The notes below the pieces were generated by a model. The model worked only from the letters and a program-made list of their open reading frames with translations, ran no database searches and had not been told where the DNA came from. From assembly GCF_003860135.1 (NCBI RefSeq), contig NZ_RQYN01000021.1:1-62117 (forward strand): a DNA stretch of 62,117 nt, written 5' to 3'. The stretch is from Tannerella forsythia (GTDB lineage Bacteria; Bacteroidota; Bacteroidia; Bacteroidales; Tannerellaceae). This document shows, piece by piece, positions 41,856 through 51,136 of this stretch. Position 1 is the stretch's first letter. Every line of letters starts with the position of its first letter. Both the position numbers and the translations under genes were made by a program.

Positions 41856-42227
41856 ATGATCGAAATACTAAGTGTTGTTTTGAATGCCGTTCTCGGCGGC
41901 GGGCTGATAGTGTCGCTTGTGACACTTCGGTCCGTCCGCCGCAAGGCGGCGGCGGAGTCGAAGAAGGCGGAACTCGAGAATGCGGAGCAGGCAGCCCGCA
42001 TCGTGATGGAATCCATCGCCGAGCCGATCAGAAAGGAGTTGAAGCATGTCAGCAGTGAATTGTCAAGATTTAGGCGGGCAGTCGAAAAGGGCTATACTTG
42101 TAAGTATCATGTTAATTGCCCTATTCTTGCAGAGTTGCAGCGCGAAGAGGCTGGCAACTACAGAGGTTACGACGAAGGTCGAGGTGTTAGAGATTACCCG
42201 CGACACGATCGTGACAGTTCTTCCTGA
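41856..42227 (+). CDS. Inner-membrane spanin/holin-like protein
   Basis: The 123-residue protein has one N-terminal hydrophobic segment (MIEILSVVLNAVLGGGLIVSLV, broken as about 1-22) followed by a charged coiled-coil region and two Cys near residue 85. N-terminal anchor plus periplasmic coiled coil is the i-spanin (Rz-like) pattern. It overlaps the next lipoprotein gene in another frame, as Rz/Rz1 do. Confidence 0.6.
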   Translation: MIEILSVVLNAVLGGGLIVSLVTLRSVRRKAAAESKKAELENAEQAARIVMESIAEPIRKELKHVSSELSRFRRAVEKGYTCKYHVNCPILAELQREEAGNYRGYDEGRGVRDYPRHDRDSSS

Positions 42228-42564
42228 TTCCGCGCTGATTCGAGCGTACCTCGAATGCCAGCAGGGCCGCGTCGCGCTGTCCCGGCTGATCTCGTTGCCG
42301 GGCGCTCGGATTGTTCCGGATTTGACGCTTACGCAGGTAAATGAAAGCGAATCGCTTTTGACATTTCGTTGTCGCGAAGACAGTCTGCGCATCGAGCTGC
42401 AACTGCGCGATAAGCTGATCCGCGAACTTCACGAAAACAAAGCAACAGAAACCGTTATCGAGGTCAGGGACACGCCTCTGAAATGGTGGCAAAAAGGGCT
42501 GATGGCCTGCGGGGCATGCTTTATTGTGCTTTGCCTCGTCGGGATCATCAGAGTATTAAAGTGA
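42046..42564 (+). CDS. Lipoprotein with C-terminal membrane anchor, u-spanin-like
   Basis: The 172-residue protein has a signal sequence ending in lipobox LFLQSC (Cys about residue 31), a periplasmic helical middle with coiled-coil heptads (about 100-140) and a C-terminal transmembrane segment (GLMACGACFIVLCLVGII, about 150-167). An outer-membrane lipid plus an inner-membrane anchor in one chain is the unimolecular-spanin design of phage T1 gp11. An AGGAG site precedes ATG 42046. It overlaps the previous gene by 182 nt. Confidence 0.65.
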   Translation: MSAVNCQDLGGQSKRAILVSIMLIALFLQSCSAKRLATTEVTTKVEVLEITRDTIVTVLPDSALIRAYLECQQGRVALSRLISLPGARIVPDLTLTQVNESESLLTFRCREDSLRIELQLRDKLIRELHENKATETVIEVRDTPLKWWQKGLMACGACFIVLCLVGIIRVLK

Positions 42565-42597
42565 GTTATATAGAATTAATTTTCAAATTATTACATT

Positions 42598-43035
42598 ATG
42601 GCAGAAGGATATATTCACGGCAGTAATTTGCTGGTTTTTATCGGGGGTAAGGCGATCGGGCATTGTACGTCGTGTACGATTACGCACAACACCGAGTCGA
42701 AAGAGCGCGCCGTAAAGCCGGCTTCGAGCGTGGCAGGCGGAAATACGGGTAAGTGGACGGAGAAGTCGGTCACGAAGCTGAGCGAATCGATCAGCGGTGA
42801 GGGTTTTTGTTTCTACAACGAAGCCGAGTGTGGCTACACTCAGCTCCTCGATTTGTGGCAGAAAGCACAGCCCGTCGACGTGAAGTATGCGCACCGCGGC
42901 GAAGACGCGACGAAGTACCGGGCTGGGAAATTTGTGATTACGAACTTGGAGCAAACGCGCCCCGCTGACGATGATGCGTCGTACAGTATCTCGTTAGAAT
43001 CGACCGGAGAAGTAAAAGACCATCCGGGGGGATAA
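42598..43035 (+). CDS. Tail tube protein
   Basis: The 145-residue protein is beta-rich (GSNLLVFIGGKAIGHCTSCTITHN; GKWTEKSVTKLSESISGEGFCFY; YSISLESTGEV), the pattern of TP901-1-like major tail proteins, just before the chaperone frameshift pair and tape measure. This order is standard for a siphovirus tail. Confidence 0.8.
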   Translation: MAEGYIHGSNLLVFIGGKAIGHCTSCTITHNTESKERAVKPASSVAGGNTGKWTEKSVTKLSESISGEGFCFYNEAECGYTQLLDLWQKAQPVDVKYAHRGEDATKYRAGKFVITNLEQTRPADDDASYSISLESTGEVKDHPGG

Positions 43036-43069
43036 GGTAAGTATGTTTAACACTTAGAAAATAAAGAAC

Positions 43070-43366
43070 ATGAACAAAATCAGAATCGGCGGCAAGGAGT
43101 ACCCTTGCCAAATGACGATGGGAGCCCTGATTCGCTTTAAAAAAGAGACAGGGCGCGAGGTGACGGAAGTGAGAAGCGACGGAGTGTCGGACATGATCAC
43201 GCTGCTGTGGTGCTGCGTCGCGTCCGCGTGCAACCGTCTCAATCATCCTTTCGATATGTCGCTGATGGATATGGCTGACAGCATGGATCAGGACGATTTT
43301 GCAGAGTGGCAAAAGACGTCGTTCGAAGCTGTTCCGGCACCGAAGTCGGACAAAAAAAAAGCGTGA
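43070..43366 (+). CDS. Tail assembly chaperone, zero-frame product (gpG-like)
   Basis: The 98-residue protein is located between tail tube and tape measure. It ends at a run of nine A (43352-43360) followed by GCGTGA. A -1 slip on this A tract continues into the next frame (43363-43692), as in lambda G/GT. The N-terminal half begins MNKIRIGGKEYPCQMTMGAL. Confidence 0.75.
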   Translation: MNKIRIGGKEYPCQMTMGALIRFKKETGREVTEVRSDGVSDMITLLWCCVASACNRLNHPFDMSLMDMADSMDQDDFAEWQKTSFEAVPAPKSDKKKA

Positions 43367-43692
43367 GCATCGAAACCCTGCTGGGGATCGCCCTCGGCAG
43401 GGTCGGGCTGCGCCTCGCGGACTTCGAAGCGCTCACGCCGGATGAGCTGGACGAGGTGCTAAAGCAATATGCCGAACAGGAAGAAGCGAGACAACGGAAT
43501 GGATGGGAACAAGCGCGGATGATTGCTTTTTCGGCCGTGGCGCCGCATTCAAAACGCATCCGCAGGCCGACAGACTTGCTGAAATTCGACTGGGACGGCA
43601 AGCCGATTCGGAAGGAAGAAGACGAAAAAATGACGCTCGAGGAGCGTCGCAGGCTCATGGATGAGCTAACGGAAAAATGGAAAGAAGATTAG
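43363..43692 (+). CDS. Tail assembly chaperone extension (gpT-like)
   Basis: The downstream reading frame is -1 relative to the upstream chaperone and opens at the A9 tract. It could be made by -1 frameshifting as a fusion or from the GTG at 43363 overlapping the upstream stop. The product (109 residues from GTG) has GLRLADFEALTPDELDEVLKQY, typical of tape-measure chaperone extensions. The 3' end overlaps the antisense small gene by 4 bp. Confidence 0.75.
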   Translation: MSIETLLGIALGRVGLRLADFEALTPDELDEVLKQYAEQEEARQRNGWEQARMIAFSAVAPHSKRIRRPTDLLKFDWDGKPIRKEEDEKMTLEERRRLMDELTEKWKED

Positions 43693-43790
43693 TCTCTTTC
43701 GCCCTTTTCCTCTCTCCGCATCGCGGCGTATAAGCCTCCGAAGACAACGGCAACAATCGCCGCAGCAGTAATCATAACAAGCAGTGCCAT
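43689..43790 (-). CDS. 33-residue antisense membrane protein
   Basis: On the minus strand an ATG at 43790 opens MALLVMITAAAIVAVVFGG followed by LYAAMRREEKGERD. It is a single transmembrane helix with a charged C-tail. A consensus promoter (43814-43844) is correctly placed 23 bp upstream. The gene lies in the gap between chaperone and tape measure and is the only opposing gene in that operon. No family recognised; no clear ribosome site. Confidence 0.6.
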   Translation of the reverse strand: MALLVMITAAAIVAVVFGGLYAAMRREEKGERD

Positions 43791-43813
43791 TTGTTCAATT
43801 TTTAAAAACGCTT

Positions 43814-43844
43814 CAAAGATAATTTAAACGCTTGAAATAAACAA
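43814..43844 (-). promoter_or_regulatory. Promoter of the antisense membrane protein
   Basis: Minus strand: TTG (43842-43844), exactly 20 bp, then TATCTTTG (43814-43821). Full match to the Bacteroidetes consensus, facing left against the late operon. Confidence 0.7.
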
Positions 43845-43849
43845 GAAAA

Positions 43850-46120
43850 ATGTCGGGAAAAACGGTCATATATCAGATTAAGCTGAAAAATGTCAGTGGA
43901 GATGCGACGGGCAAGCTGAAAAAGCAGCTCGAAGGGCTCGGCGCGACCGTAGAAGTCGTAAGCAAACAAGTTGAAGATTTAAATACAAGATTCTTGAATT
44001 TCAATCAGTTTGTTTCTTCGATACAGCATATTTCCGACGCTATCACGCAGGTTTCAAGCACAATGAACACGCTCACGGGTTTCTACGCTTCGCAGGTGGA
44101 AGTAGAAAACAAGCTGCAAACCGTGATGCGCAACACCATGAACGCGACCGACGAGGAGGTGCAGGCAATCAAAGAGCTGTGCGCCGCACAGCAGGAATTA
44201 GGCGTCATTGGTGACGAGGTGCAGCTCGCCGGGGCGCAAGAGCTTGCGACGTATATGTCGAAAAAAGAGTCGCTCGCCGAGCTGATCCCTGTAATGAACG
44301 ACATTATCGCCCAGCAGTACGGCTTTAACGCTACGCAGGAATCGGCCGTAAATATCGCCACGATGATGGGTAAAGTGTTTGCTGGTCAGGTGTCTGCGTT
44401 AAGCCGCTACGGGTATACCTTCGATGAAGTACAAGAAAAAATCTTGAAATTCGGCACGGAGGAGCAGAAGGCAGCCACACTCGCCGAAGTGGTGCGGCAG
44501 AGTGTGGGTAACGTGAATGCCGAATTAGCCAAGACCGATGCCGGGCGGATGGTGCAATTAAACAACACCATCGGCGATATGAAAGAGCAAATCGGACAGA
44601 TGCTTATGCCCTTTCAGGCTGTTATCACGCAAGCGGCCGAGCTGGGTGTCGCCGCGAGCGGATTGATCCAGCTTACGAAAGCCATCCAAACGGTCGGGGT
44701 TGCGACAAAAGTGTGGACGGCAGCGCAATGGTTGCTCAACGCGGCCCTCGAAGCAAACCCCATCGGGCTGCTTATCACCGCGCTGGCGGCTATCGTGGCG
44801 GGTTTGATTTACGCTTATAACCATTCCGAAAGTTTCCGGCGCGTCGTCGACGAGGCGTGGGCAGCCGTGAAGGTGCTCGCCGAGGTGTTGTGGAAAATCC
44901 TCGGCAAGGCAATCGAGTGGCTTATCAAGAGCTTTAAGGATGTGGTTGCATGGCTGAAAGAGTTCGCGAAATGGTTTTCGAACACGAAGCTTGCGGGCGG
45001 CATTATGAAATTTCATAATCTTATCAAAGAGAATGTCTTGAAAGTCTTTGATAAGATTGTAGCTGGGGTTCGAAAGGTGGCCGAATGGCTTGGGAAAGTC
45101 TTCGATATTCAGATCGGCGGTGGCGCGATGGACGCATACGAAGAAGCCCTCGATCTAACGAATCAGCTTATACAAAAAACGAAGGAAGCTGCAAAAGAAA
45201 AAGAAAACCTGTTCGGTGGGGGCTTTTCCGGAGGCGGCGATGGCAAAGACAAGAAAAAACAGGAAGAAGAAGTCTTTAACCCCGACACGATCGGTTATTT
45301 TCAGCAAAAAATCTCTGAGCTGCAGAAGCAGCAGCGGGCGGCTGACACAGAGCACGCGATTGAACTGCAACGGCAGATAAACTTGCTGCAAAAGCAGTTA
45401 AAACTGAAAGAATTGTACATTAATATGGTTGCCAGCGACGTGGGTAAAGAGCCTTTAAAGGCCTCTCCGCTGCCTGCAAAAAACAAATTCGCGGGGAAAA
45501 CAGGGCCCGTCAATTTGCCTGTACGTTTCGACAAAAATACACTAAAGCGCTCGGCGAAAGAGCTCAAAGATCGCTTTAAAAAAATAATCCCCAAGGAGGC
45601 TTATTTTAAGGGAGCAGCCGAGGGTATTGAAGGGGTCGCTGACGTGATGGGGCGTCTAAGCCGCGTCGTTGGCGAGGCGGCGGGAGCTTGGCTTGAGTGG
45701 GGACAAAGCCTCTTGCAAGCTATCTCTGCAGCGATCCCAAAAATCGCGGCGTTGACAATGGCCGAAGAAGAACGAGGCAACGCGAACATGTATTCCGCCG
45801 GAACGGGTGCGGCTTCGGCCGTTTCTTCGATTCCGTTCGTCGGCCCCATTCTCGCGATTGCGGCCGTGGCGTCGGTTCTTGCGGCGATTGCGTCGATTCC
45901 GCGTTACGCAGAAGGGGGTATCGCGTACGGCAAAACAATCGGTATGTTCGGAGAGTATGCAAACGCTTCGACGAACCCCGAAGTCGTCGCGCCGCTTTCG
46001 AAGCTGCGCGATCTCATCGAACCCTCCGGAGGTGTCGGGCAGGTGGTTTTCCGCATCTCCGGACGCGATTTGGAGGGGGTATTAAATAAACGTTCGCAAG
46101 TAAACAGAAGAACGAGATAA
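43850..46120 (+). CDS. Tail tape measure protein
   Basis: The 756-residue protein has a coiled-coil N-terminus, a TP901-type tape-measure domain (about 85-250; AGAQELATYMSKK...AVNIATMMGKVFAGQ...GRMVQLNNTIGDMKEQIG), hydrophobic segments (about 260-330, 630-690) and a GGIAYGKTIGMFGEYANA C-terminal motif. It sets tail length and passes through the membrane on injection. It follows the chaperone pair by 157 bp, which contains the antisense gene. Confidence 0.9.
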   Translation: MSGKTVIYQIKLKNVSGDATGKLKKQLEGLGATVEVVSKQVEDLNTRFLNFNQFVSSIQHISDAITQVSSTMNTLTGFYASQVEVENKLQTVMRNTMNATDEEVQAIKELCAAQQELGVIGDEVQLAGAQELATYMSKKESLAELIPVMNDIIAQQYGFNATQESAVNIATMMGKVFAGQVSALSRYGYTFDEVQEKILKFGTEEQKAATLAEVVRQSVGNVNAELAKTDAGRMVQLNNTIGDMKEQIGQMLMPFQAVITQAAELGVAASGLIQLTKAIQTVGVATKVWTAAQWLLNAALEANPIGLLITALAAIVAGLIYAYNHSESFRRVVDEAWAAVKVLAEVLWKILGKAIEWLIKSFKDVVAWLKEFAKWFSNTKLAGGIMKFHNLIKENVLKVFDKIVAGVRKVAEWLGKVFDIQIGGGAMDAYEEALDLTNQLIQKTKEAAKEKENLFGGGFSGGGDGKDKKKQEEEVFNPDTIGYFQQKISELQKQQRAADTEHAIELQRQINLLQKQLKLKELYINMVASDVGKEPLKASPLPAKNKFAGKTGPVNLPVRFDKNTLKRSAKELKDRFKKIIPKEAYFKGAAEGIEGVADVMGRLSRVVGEAAGAWLEWGQSLLQAISAAIPKIAALTMAEEERGNANMYSAGTGAASAVSSIPFVGPILAIAAVASVLAAIASIPRYAEGGIAYGKTIGMFGEYANASTNPEVVAPLSKLRDLIEPSGGVGQVVFRISGRDLEGVLNKRSQVNRRTR

Positions 46121-46150
46121 TCGATTACGAATTACGAAATACGAGTTACG

Positions 46151-48277
46151 ATGGCAAAAGGAAAAAGATATGAGGGCGAATTTATTAGCGTAGCGGGAGT
46201 GCGCTATCGGGTCGAAATTTGGCAAGAGGGCTACTCCGGCAACGTAGGAGAACTGTCCTTCCCTTACGACACGCCGCTCACAATCGAGTGGAGCGAGGTG
46301 AATAAAATCGAACCTGTCATGTCGTCTGCCGCGACGCTGACCGTTATCTCCGATAGCGATCGTCGCTTCGTCGATCTCTATACCACCGTCGCGGGCAGCA
46401 TCCGCTTAGACGTCTATCGCGAAAATAAAAAGTATTGGAGCGGAACGCTCGATCCGGAAATCTACGAAGAGCCGTTTGCGCAGCAAGACGGCTACGATGT
46501 GACGCTTACATTTAGCGATTTCGCCATCCTCGACCGGATTAAATTCGAGAAAACGACGCGGCGCTTTTGGTCGCTGCAGTCGCTTATCGATTTGTGTATC
46601 GAAAAAAGCGGTATCGAGCTTGAAGGCGTACAGGAATATATCTCGACGACAACGGATAAAGGCGCGTTGCTGCTCGCAAACACGTGCCTGATAGACGAGA
46701 ACTTCTTCGACGAAGACAACGAGCCCATGACCTTGCGCGAAATCTTAGACGAGATGCTGCGTCCCTTCGCGCTGCGCATGCAGCAAAAGGACGGTAAGGC
46801 GCATGTGTATGATATTCACGCGCTCCACTCCCTGCAAACGAAGCCTGTGCGCTGGTGCCTCGACGACTCCACTCTCGGCGTCGATCAGACATTTAATAAC
46901 TGTGAACTAACGTTCTCGCCGTACATGAAGAACAAACTCATTGAGGCCGAGAACGACCCTGCGTGGATCAAAGATTCGGAATGCACGTCGCACCGCGTCA
47001 ACGTCGATTATTCGGATAACAACTTTCCCGGATTCGATATGCTGCTTAAACCGCACAATTTCGCGAAGAGTAAGTTCCGCATCTACGACGTGCTTAATCT
47101 CACGAAGTATTTTAAAATCAAACCGCAGCTGTCCGGCGATTCCGAGTCGGGCGTCGCGTTTGTTTTTCATACCCGCCGCGGCCATCAGGATTATGTGCCC
47201 CAATGCGGGCATGTATCTAACACTAACGTCGGGGCGTGGGTTGAAATGAAAGAAAAACCTTTCGTTTTCTACGATTACGACAAAGAAAAAGATTACTTGA
47301 TTAATCTCAAGATCGAGGCGCTCGTCGATGTTCGCTATAACCCCTTCGAGGACGCGGGCGACGACAACGAGCGAGGCTGGTGGAAAGAGTTTAATCATCA
47401 ATGCAATTACTCGTATATCCCATTTCGATTAATTCTGCGCGACGAAAACGGACAGGCGCTGTTTCACTACGATAACTCCGAAGTTTTAAATACGTGGCTG
47501 AATGTCAATACGTATGAGACAGGGCGTCGGTGGGAACCGGGCGAGGGCAACTGGGAGTCGGCACATGCGGCGTATTACGAAAAAGACGTTGATGGGCGCA
47601 AGAAAAAAACAGGCTGGGGCGGTTGGAAAACGAATCAGCCCATTATCGGCTACTATCGTTGGGAGTTGCCTTCCATCTTCGATAAAATGTTCGAAGGGGA
47701 GTATATCCCCATGCCGCCCGTCTCGGGATGGCTGGAGGTGCAGGTGGGCGGCGCGCTGAAAATGAAGGATTACGGGTTCGAACAAACGTTCGATCATCAA
47801 AAAATTCATTGGTTCTTAATTAAAAACGTGAGTATGAACCTCGTCGGCGCATACGGGCAGGAACTGAGCGAAGGCGATATCGTCGTGCGGGCATGGGTCG
47901 ATAAGGCTGCAAAGGAGGGCATGGAAATCGACACCGTCTGCGGCACAATGCCCGACGGCGCGCACCCGACGGCACGGGGGCAATTCTTTCTGTCGTCGCG
48001 GGAGGTTATCTCAAATTTCACGCGTGCGGGCGTGACGGATAAGGTTGAACGCCTCTTGCTCGGCACGGTTTATTCGCAGTATTACGGCCGCAAAAAGAAG
48101 CTGTCCGGAACGGCCGATATCGTCAGCGAGCTAAGTCCGATGACCGACGAGCACGAAGCGGGTAAATTTATGATTGTGTCCGAGATACAGGATTTAATCA
48201 AAGACGAAAGCAACCTCGCGATGGTGGAGATCGCGCAGGATAATTTCACGGGAGTACCTTTTGAGGAGGAGGATTAA
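46151..48277 (+). CDS. Distal tail / baseplate protein
   Basis: The 708-residue protein is in the position after the tape measure. The N-terminal region (YEGEFISVAGVRYRVEIWQEGY... IEPVMSSAATLTVISDSDRRFVDLYT) is the beta-sandwich typical of distal tail hub proteins in Bacteroidetes siphophages. Enzyme motifs are not evident. The next gene starts 2 bp after the stop. Confidence 0.75.
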   Translation: MAKGKRYEGEFISVAGVRYRVEIWQEGYSGNVGELSFPYDTPLTIEWSEVNKIEPVMSSAATLTVISDSDRRFVDLYTTVAGSIRLDVYRENKKYWSGTLDPEIYEEPFAQQDGYDVTLTFSDFAILDRIKFEKTTRRFWSLQSLIDLCIEKSGIELEGVQEYISTTTDKGALLLANTCLIDENFFDEDNEPMTLREILDEMLRPFALRMQQKDGKAHVYDIHALHSLQTKPVRWCLDDSTLGVDQTFNNCELTFSPYMKNKLIEAENDPAWIKDSECTSHRVNVDYSDNNFPGFDMLLKPHNFAKSKFRIYDVLNLTKYFKIKPQLSGDSESGVAFVFHTRRGHQDYVPQCGHVSNTNVGAWVEMKEKPFVFYDYDKEKDYLINLKIEALVDVRYNPFEDAGDDNERGWWKEFNHQCNYSYIPFRLILRDENGQALFHYDNSEVLNTWLNVNTYETGRRWEPGEGNWESAHAAYYEKDVDGRKKKTGWGGWKTNQPIIGYYRWELPSIFDKMFEGEYIPMPPVSGWLEVQVGGALKMKDYGFEQTFDHQKIHWFLIKNVSMNLVGAYGQELSEGDIVVRAWVDKAAKEGMEIDTVCGTMPDGAHPTARGQFFLSSREVISNFTRAGVTDKVERLLLGTVYSQYYGRKKKLSGTADIVSELSPMTDEHEAGKFMIVSEIQDLIKDESNLAMVEIAQDNFTGVPFEEED

Positions 48278-48279
48278 GC

Positions 48280-50799
48280 ATGAGCAATTATTCATATCGC
48301 ATATTAACAAAGCCGGCGCGTTTGCGTATCGAAGCCGGTACTGACAAAGCGGGCGGCCAGGCCCGCGAAATCGGGGGCAGTGGCAGCGGATCGGGCTCGA
48401 CGGGTTCCGGATCGGCTCCGGGCGCGTCTGCGAACTCGTTTGTGGCAGGCGATCGCATACAAATCGACGCGAATAAAAGCGTTATAAAAATATCGCACGA
48501 AGAAGCAAAAGAAGAGAATAAAGATTCGCAGACGCTCAACGAAAAAGGATATTTTGTTAAATGTCTGCACTTAGACAAGCAAGGTCATATCGTTAAAGTC
48601 GAGACAGAAGAAATCGCGGGCACGTTCGACGATCGTTATCTGCGCAAAGACAAGCCCGATGAGACGAATTTTAAAATAACGTTTCTACAGGGGGCTGATT
48701 TCGGACATTTTGTCGAGGGTTTTTTGGGCAGTGGCGGCCGAATTGACGAAAATGGGAACTGCTGGTTCGGAGGGATGCGGCTGCGGGATTTTCTCGAAGT
48801 GCCGGAGCTGCGTTTTAATCGTATCGACGTGGTTAGCGGCGAGTTGTGGAACTCGATCGCGTTCGGACTTATCGAAGATGTCGACACGGCAAACAGGATC
48901 GTGACGCTCAAGCTCGAAGAAGGCGAGCGCTCCGGATTGCATGTAAACGATTTCTGCCGCGGGCTATTTCACAACCTGACCGGAAACGAGACGACGGCAG
49001 GCGTCGACGCTTGCGGCTTTGATAAGCTGCCCGGGTTCTCGACGTCGTATTTTATGCCCGTGCAAATTCTCGATAATAAGCGGTTTAAGTACAATCTTAA
49101 ACCGGGTACGACGGTACATCCGTGCAAGGCGATGAAATTCGCCGTGTACGGTAATGCAACCGACAAAGCACGACAATCGTCCGCATACCATACGCGTAAT
49201 TATGTACGTTATCTGTGCGACGTCGACACGTGGGAGATTAAACCCCAGCACATTGGCGTGCAGATGGGAGACCTTTCGGGGCTGGTTATCGATGGCGAAA
49301 ATCTCGGGAGAAAGTCGATCTATCTCGACAACGTGTATTTCGGCAAGAATATTTTACAAACGCCCGGACTCAAAGAATCATTGAAGGGAAAAGACGCCTA
49401 TACCGTCGGCCTCGATCGCTATTCGCAGGCGTACAATTCCGCAAATGGAGGTGTAAATCAAATCACCTTCACCGCTTTTGCCTCGAAGGGCGGGCAGCCG
49501 CTCGCGTTTTCGACCGTGTCCGGAGAGGGTAAATTTACCCTTTCTGTCAAATCCGTGTCGGGTTGCACAGTCGCGCAGGCTGGTGCATCCGTGCGCTTTA
49601 CGTCGTTCTCAAGTACGAGCACCGGAACCGTCGTTGTAACTGTAAATTGCGAGGGGCTTGTCTCTTATCAGCTGTCTTTCGTTGCTACGAGGGTGGCCGA
49701 TGGGAGTCCCGGCGATCCGGGCAAAAAAGGGGATGTCGTTCGCAGTGTTTATCGTCGCTCCGCATCCCAGCCCGGATATCCGCAAGGGAATCCGCCATTT
49801 GGGTGGCAATTCGACCCGTTTGCTGGCACGAATCCGCTGTGGATGTCGCAGGCGACGTTCAATGCTGCGGGCGAGGTGGTTACAAGCTGGTCTTATCCTG
49901 TGCGTATCACGGGCGACGCCGGATTGCCGGGCACGAATGGAACACCCGGCCCGATGCCGAGCATGCGCGGCACGTGGGATAGTAACAAAACCTATAACGG
50001 CTCGTCGTTCTTTGTCGATGTCGTTATGTATAATAATCGATACTACAGAGCGAAGCCAAACGCGGGCGTGTTCAGCGGCGTGCATCCGTCGAATCCTAAC
50101 AAATGGGAATTATTAAACTCGTTCGAAAACGTTGCGACCAAGCTGCTTATCGCAGAAGAAGCAAATATAGCGGGGTGGCTGTTTAATAAGAACTACATCC
50201 TAAGCCAGAACCGCAATGTCGGCATGGACGGTTCTGCAGATAATAAGCCGCGGTTCTGGGCCGGGTCAGGCTATGCAGGCAGGGATAACGCGCCGTTTCG
50301 AGTGTATGAAAACGGTACGATCGTGGCTAAAGAAGGGCAAATCGGAGGTTTTATGATACGAGAAGAAAGCCTTACGAATACGTCCGGACACAAGGTGAAC
50401 GGCGCGTGGACGGGTCTTCAACTCTCACCGTGGGGATTTATTCACCTTTCAGACAGTAATAATAATCGCTCGGCGATGATGACGCATTACAGCTCGCCGG
50501 TTACTCAGAATGCGCTGCTTACACTCCGTGTCAGTCGCGAAGATGACGGGGTTCCAGCCGAATTTTTTAACTGTTTTTATTCTGCGTCCGGAAGCCTTCG
50601 GGGTTTTTGTGTAACCGCACAGAATCTCGGAGATGCGAGCTGGTATCGACGAATATGTATTACAGCAAGCCACATGCCGCATCGAAATCAAGCCGTAAGG
50701 TTGCCCAAATGGAGTAATTCTGATATAAACGATCCGGAATTTTACGAAGTGTTATGGGATAGACGTTCCGGAACGTTCGTGATTGGTAATATTCGGTAA
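48280..50799 (+). CDS. Tail fibre / receptor-binding protein
   Basis: The 839-residue protein has an N-terminal G/S-rich linker (GGSGSGSGSTGSGS, about 32-45), an ISHEEAKEE region, an Ig-like domain (about 395-480; VSGEGKFTLSVKSVSGCTVAQ), collagen-like GSPGDPGKKGD and GDAGLPGTNGTPGP stretches (about 480-570), and a C-terminal trimeric head-like region. This modular layout suits a host-recognition fibre. Confidence 0.75.
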   Translation: MSNYSYRILTKPARLRIEAGTDKAGGQAREIGGSGSGSGSTGSGSAPGASANSFVAGDRIQIDANKSVIKISHEEAKEENKDSQTLNEKGYFVKCLHLDKQGHIVKVETEEIAGTFDDRYLRKDKPDETNFKITFLQGADFGHFVEGFLGSGGRIDENGNCWFGGMRLRDFLEVPELRFNRIDVVSGELWNSIAFGLIEDVDTANRIVTLKLEEGERSGLHVNDFCRGLFHNLTGNETTAGVDACGFDKLPGFSTSYFMPVQILDNKRFKYNLKPGTTVHPCKAMKFAVYGNATDKARQSSAYHTRNYVRYLCDVDTWEIKPQHIGVQMGDLSGLVIDGENLGRKSIYLDNVYFGKNILQTPGLKESLKGKDAYTVGLDRYSQAYNSANGGVNQITFTAFASKGGQPLAFSTVSGEGKFTLSVKSVSGCTVAQAGASVRFTSFSSTSTGTVVVTVNCEGLVSYQLSFVATRVADGSPGDPGKKGDVVRSVYRRSASQPGYPQGNPPFGWQFDPFAGTNPLWMSQATFNAAGEVVTSWSYPVRITGDAGLPGTNGTPGPMPSMRGTWDSNKTYNGSSFFVDVVMYNNRYYRAKPNAGVFSGVHPSNPNKWELLNSFENVATKLLIAEEANIAGWLFNKNYILSQNRNVGMDGSADNKPRFWAGSGYAGRDNAPFRVYENGTIVAKEGQIGGFMIREESLTNTSGHKVNGAWTGLQLSPWGFIHLSDSNNNRSAMMTHYSSPVTQNALLTLRVSREDDGVPAEFFNCFYSASGSLRGFCVTAQNLGDASWYRRICITASHMPHRNQAVRLPKWSNSDINDPEFYEVLWDRRSGTFVIGNIR

Positions 50800-50831
50800 A
50801 ATAGCATTTTATAAGATTTGATATAAGAGAT

Positions 50832-51107
50832 ATGAAAGTTGATTTTTCAAAGTTAGAATTAGAAACGCGCATTGATCAGTTTGACAACCTCGATTTGCGC
50901 GAAGATGTTGGGAATATTGTATTTGCGACTGCGACGACAATCGCGGAGGATGAACTTGCGCGGCGTATCTACAAAAGCAAAGGCCCGGTCGAGTTGACCG
51001 AGCGCGAGTATGAAATGCTGATGCAGTCGTTGCGTACGAATCAGGTCGCATTCCGTCTTGTCAGCGCGATTGAAAGGCAGGTTAAACAGCCTTTAGAAAA
51101 TGATTAA
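50832..51107 (+). CDS. Small virion-region protein
   Basis: A 91-residue acidic helical protein of unknown function in the tail-fibre operon. Starts 33 bp after the fibre gene. Confidence 0.6.
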   Translation: MKVDFSKLELETRIDQFDNLDLREDVGNIVFATATTIAEDELARRIYKSKGPVELTEREYEMLMQSLRTNQVAFRLVSAIERQVKQPLEND

Positions 51108-51136
51108 AAAGTGATAGACGCATTTTTTTGTTAGTT

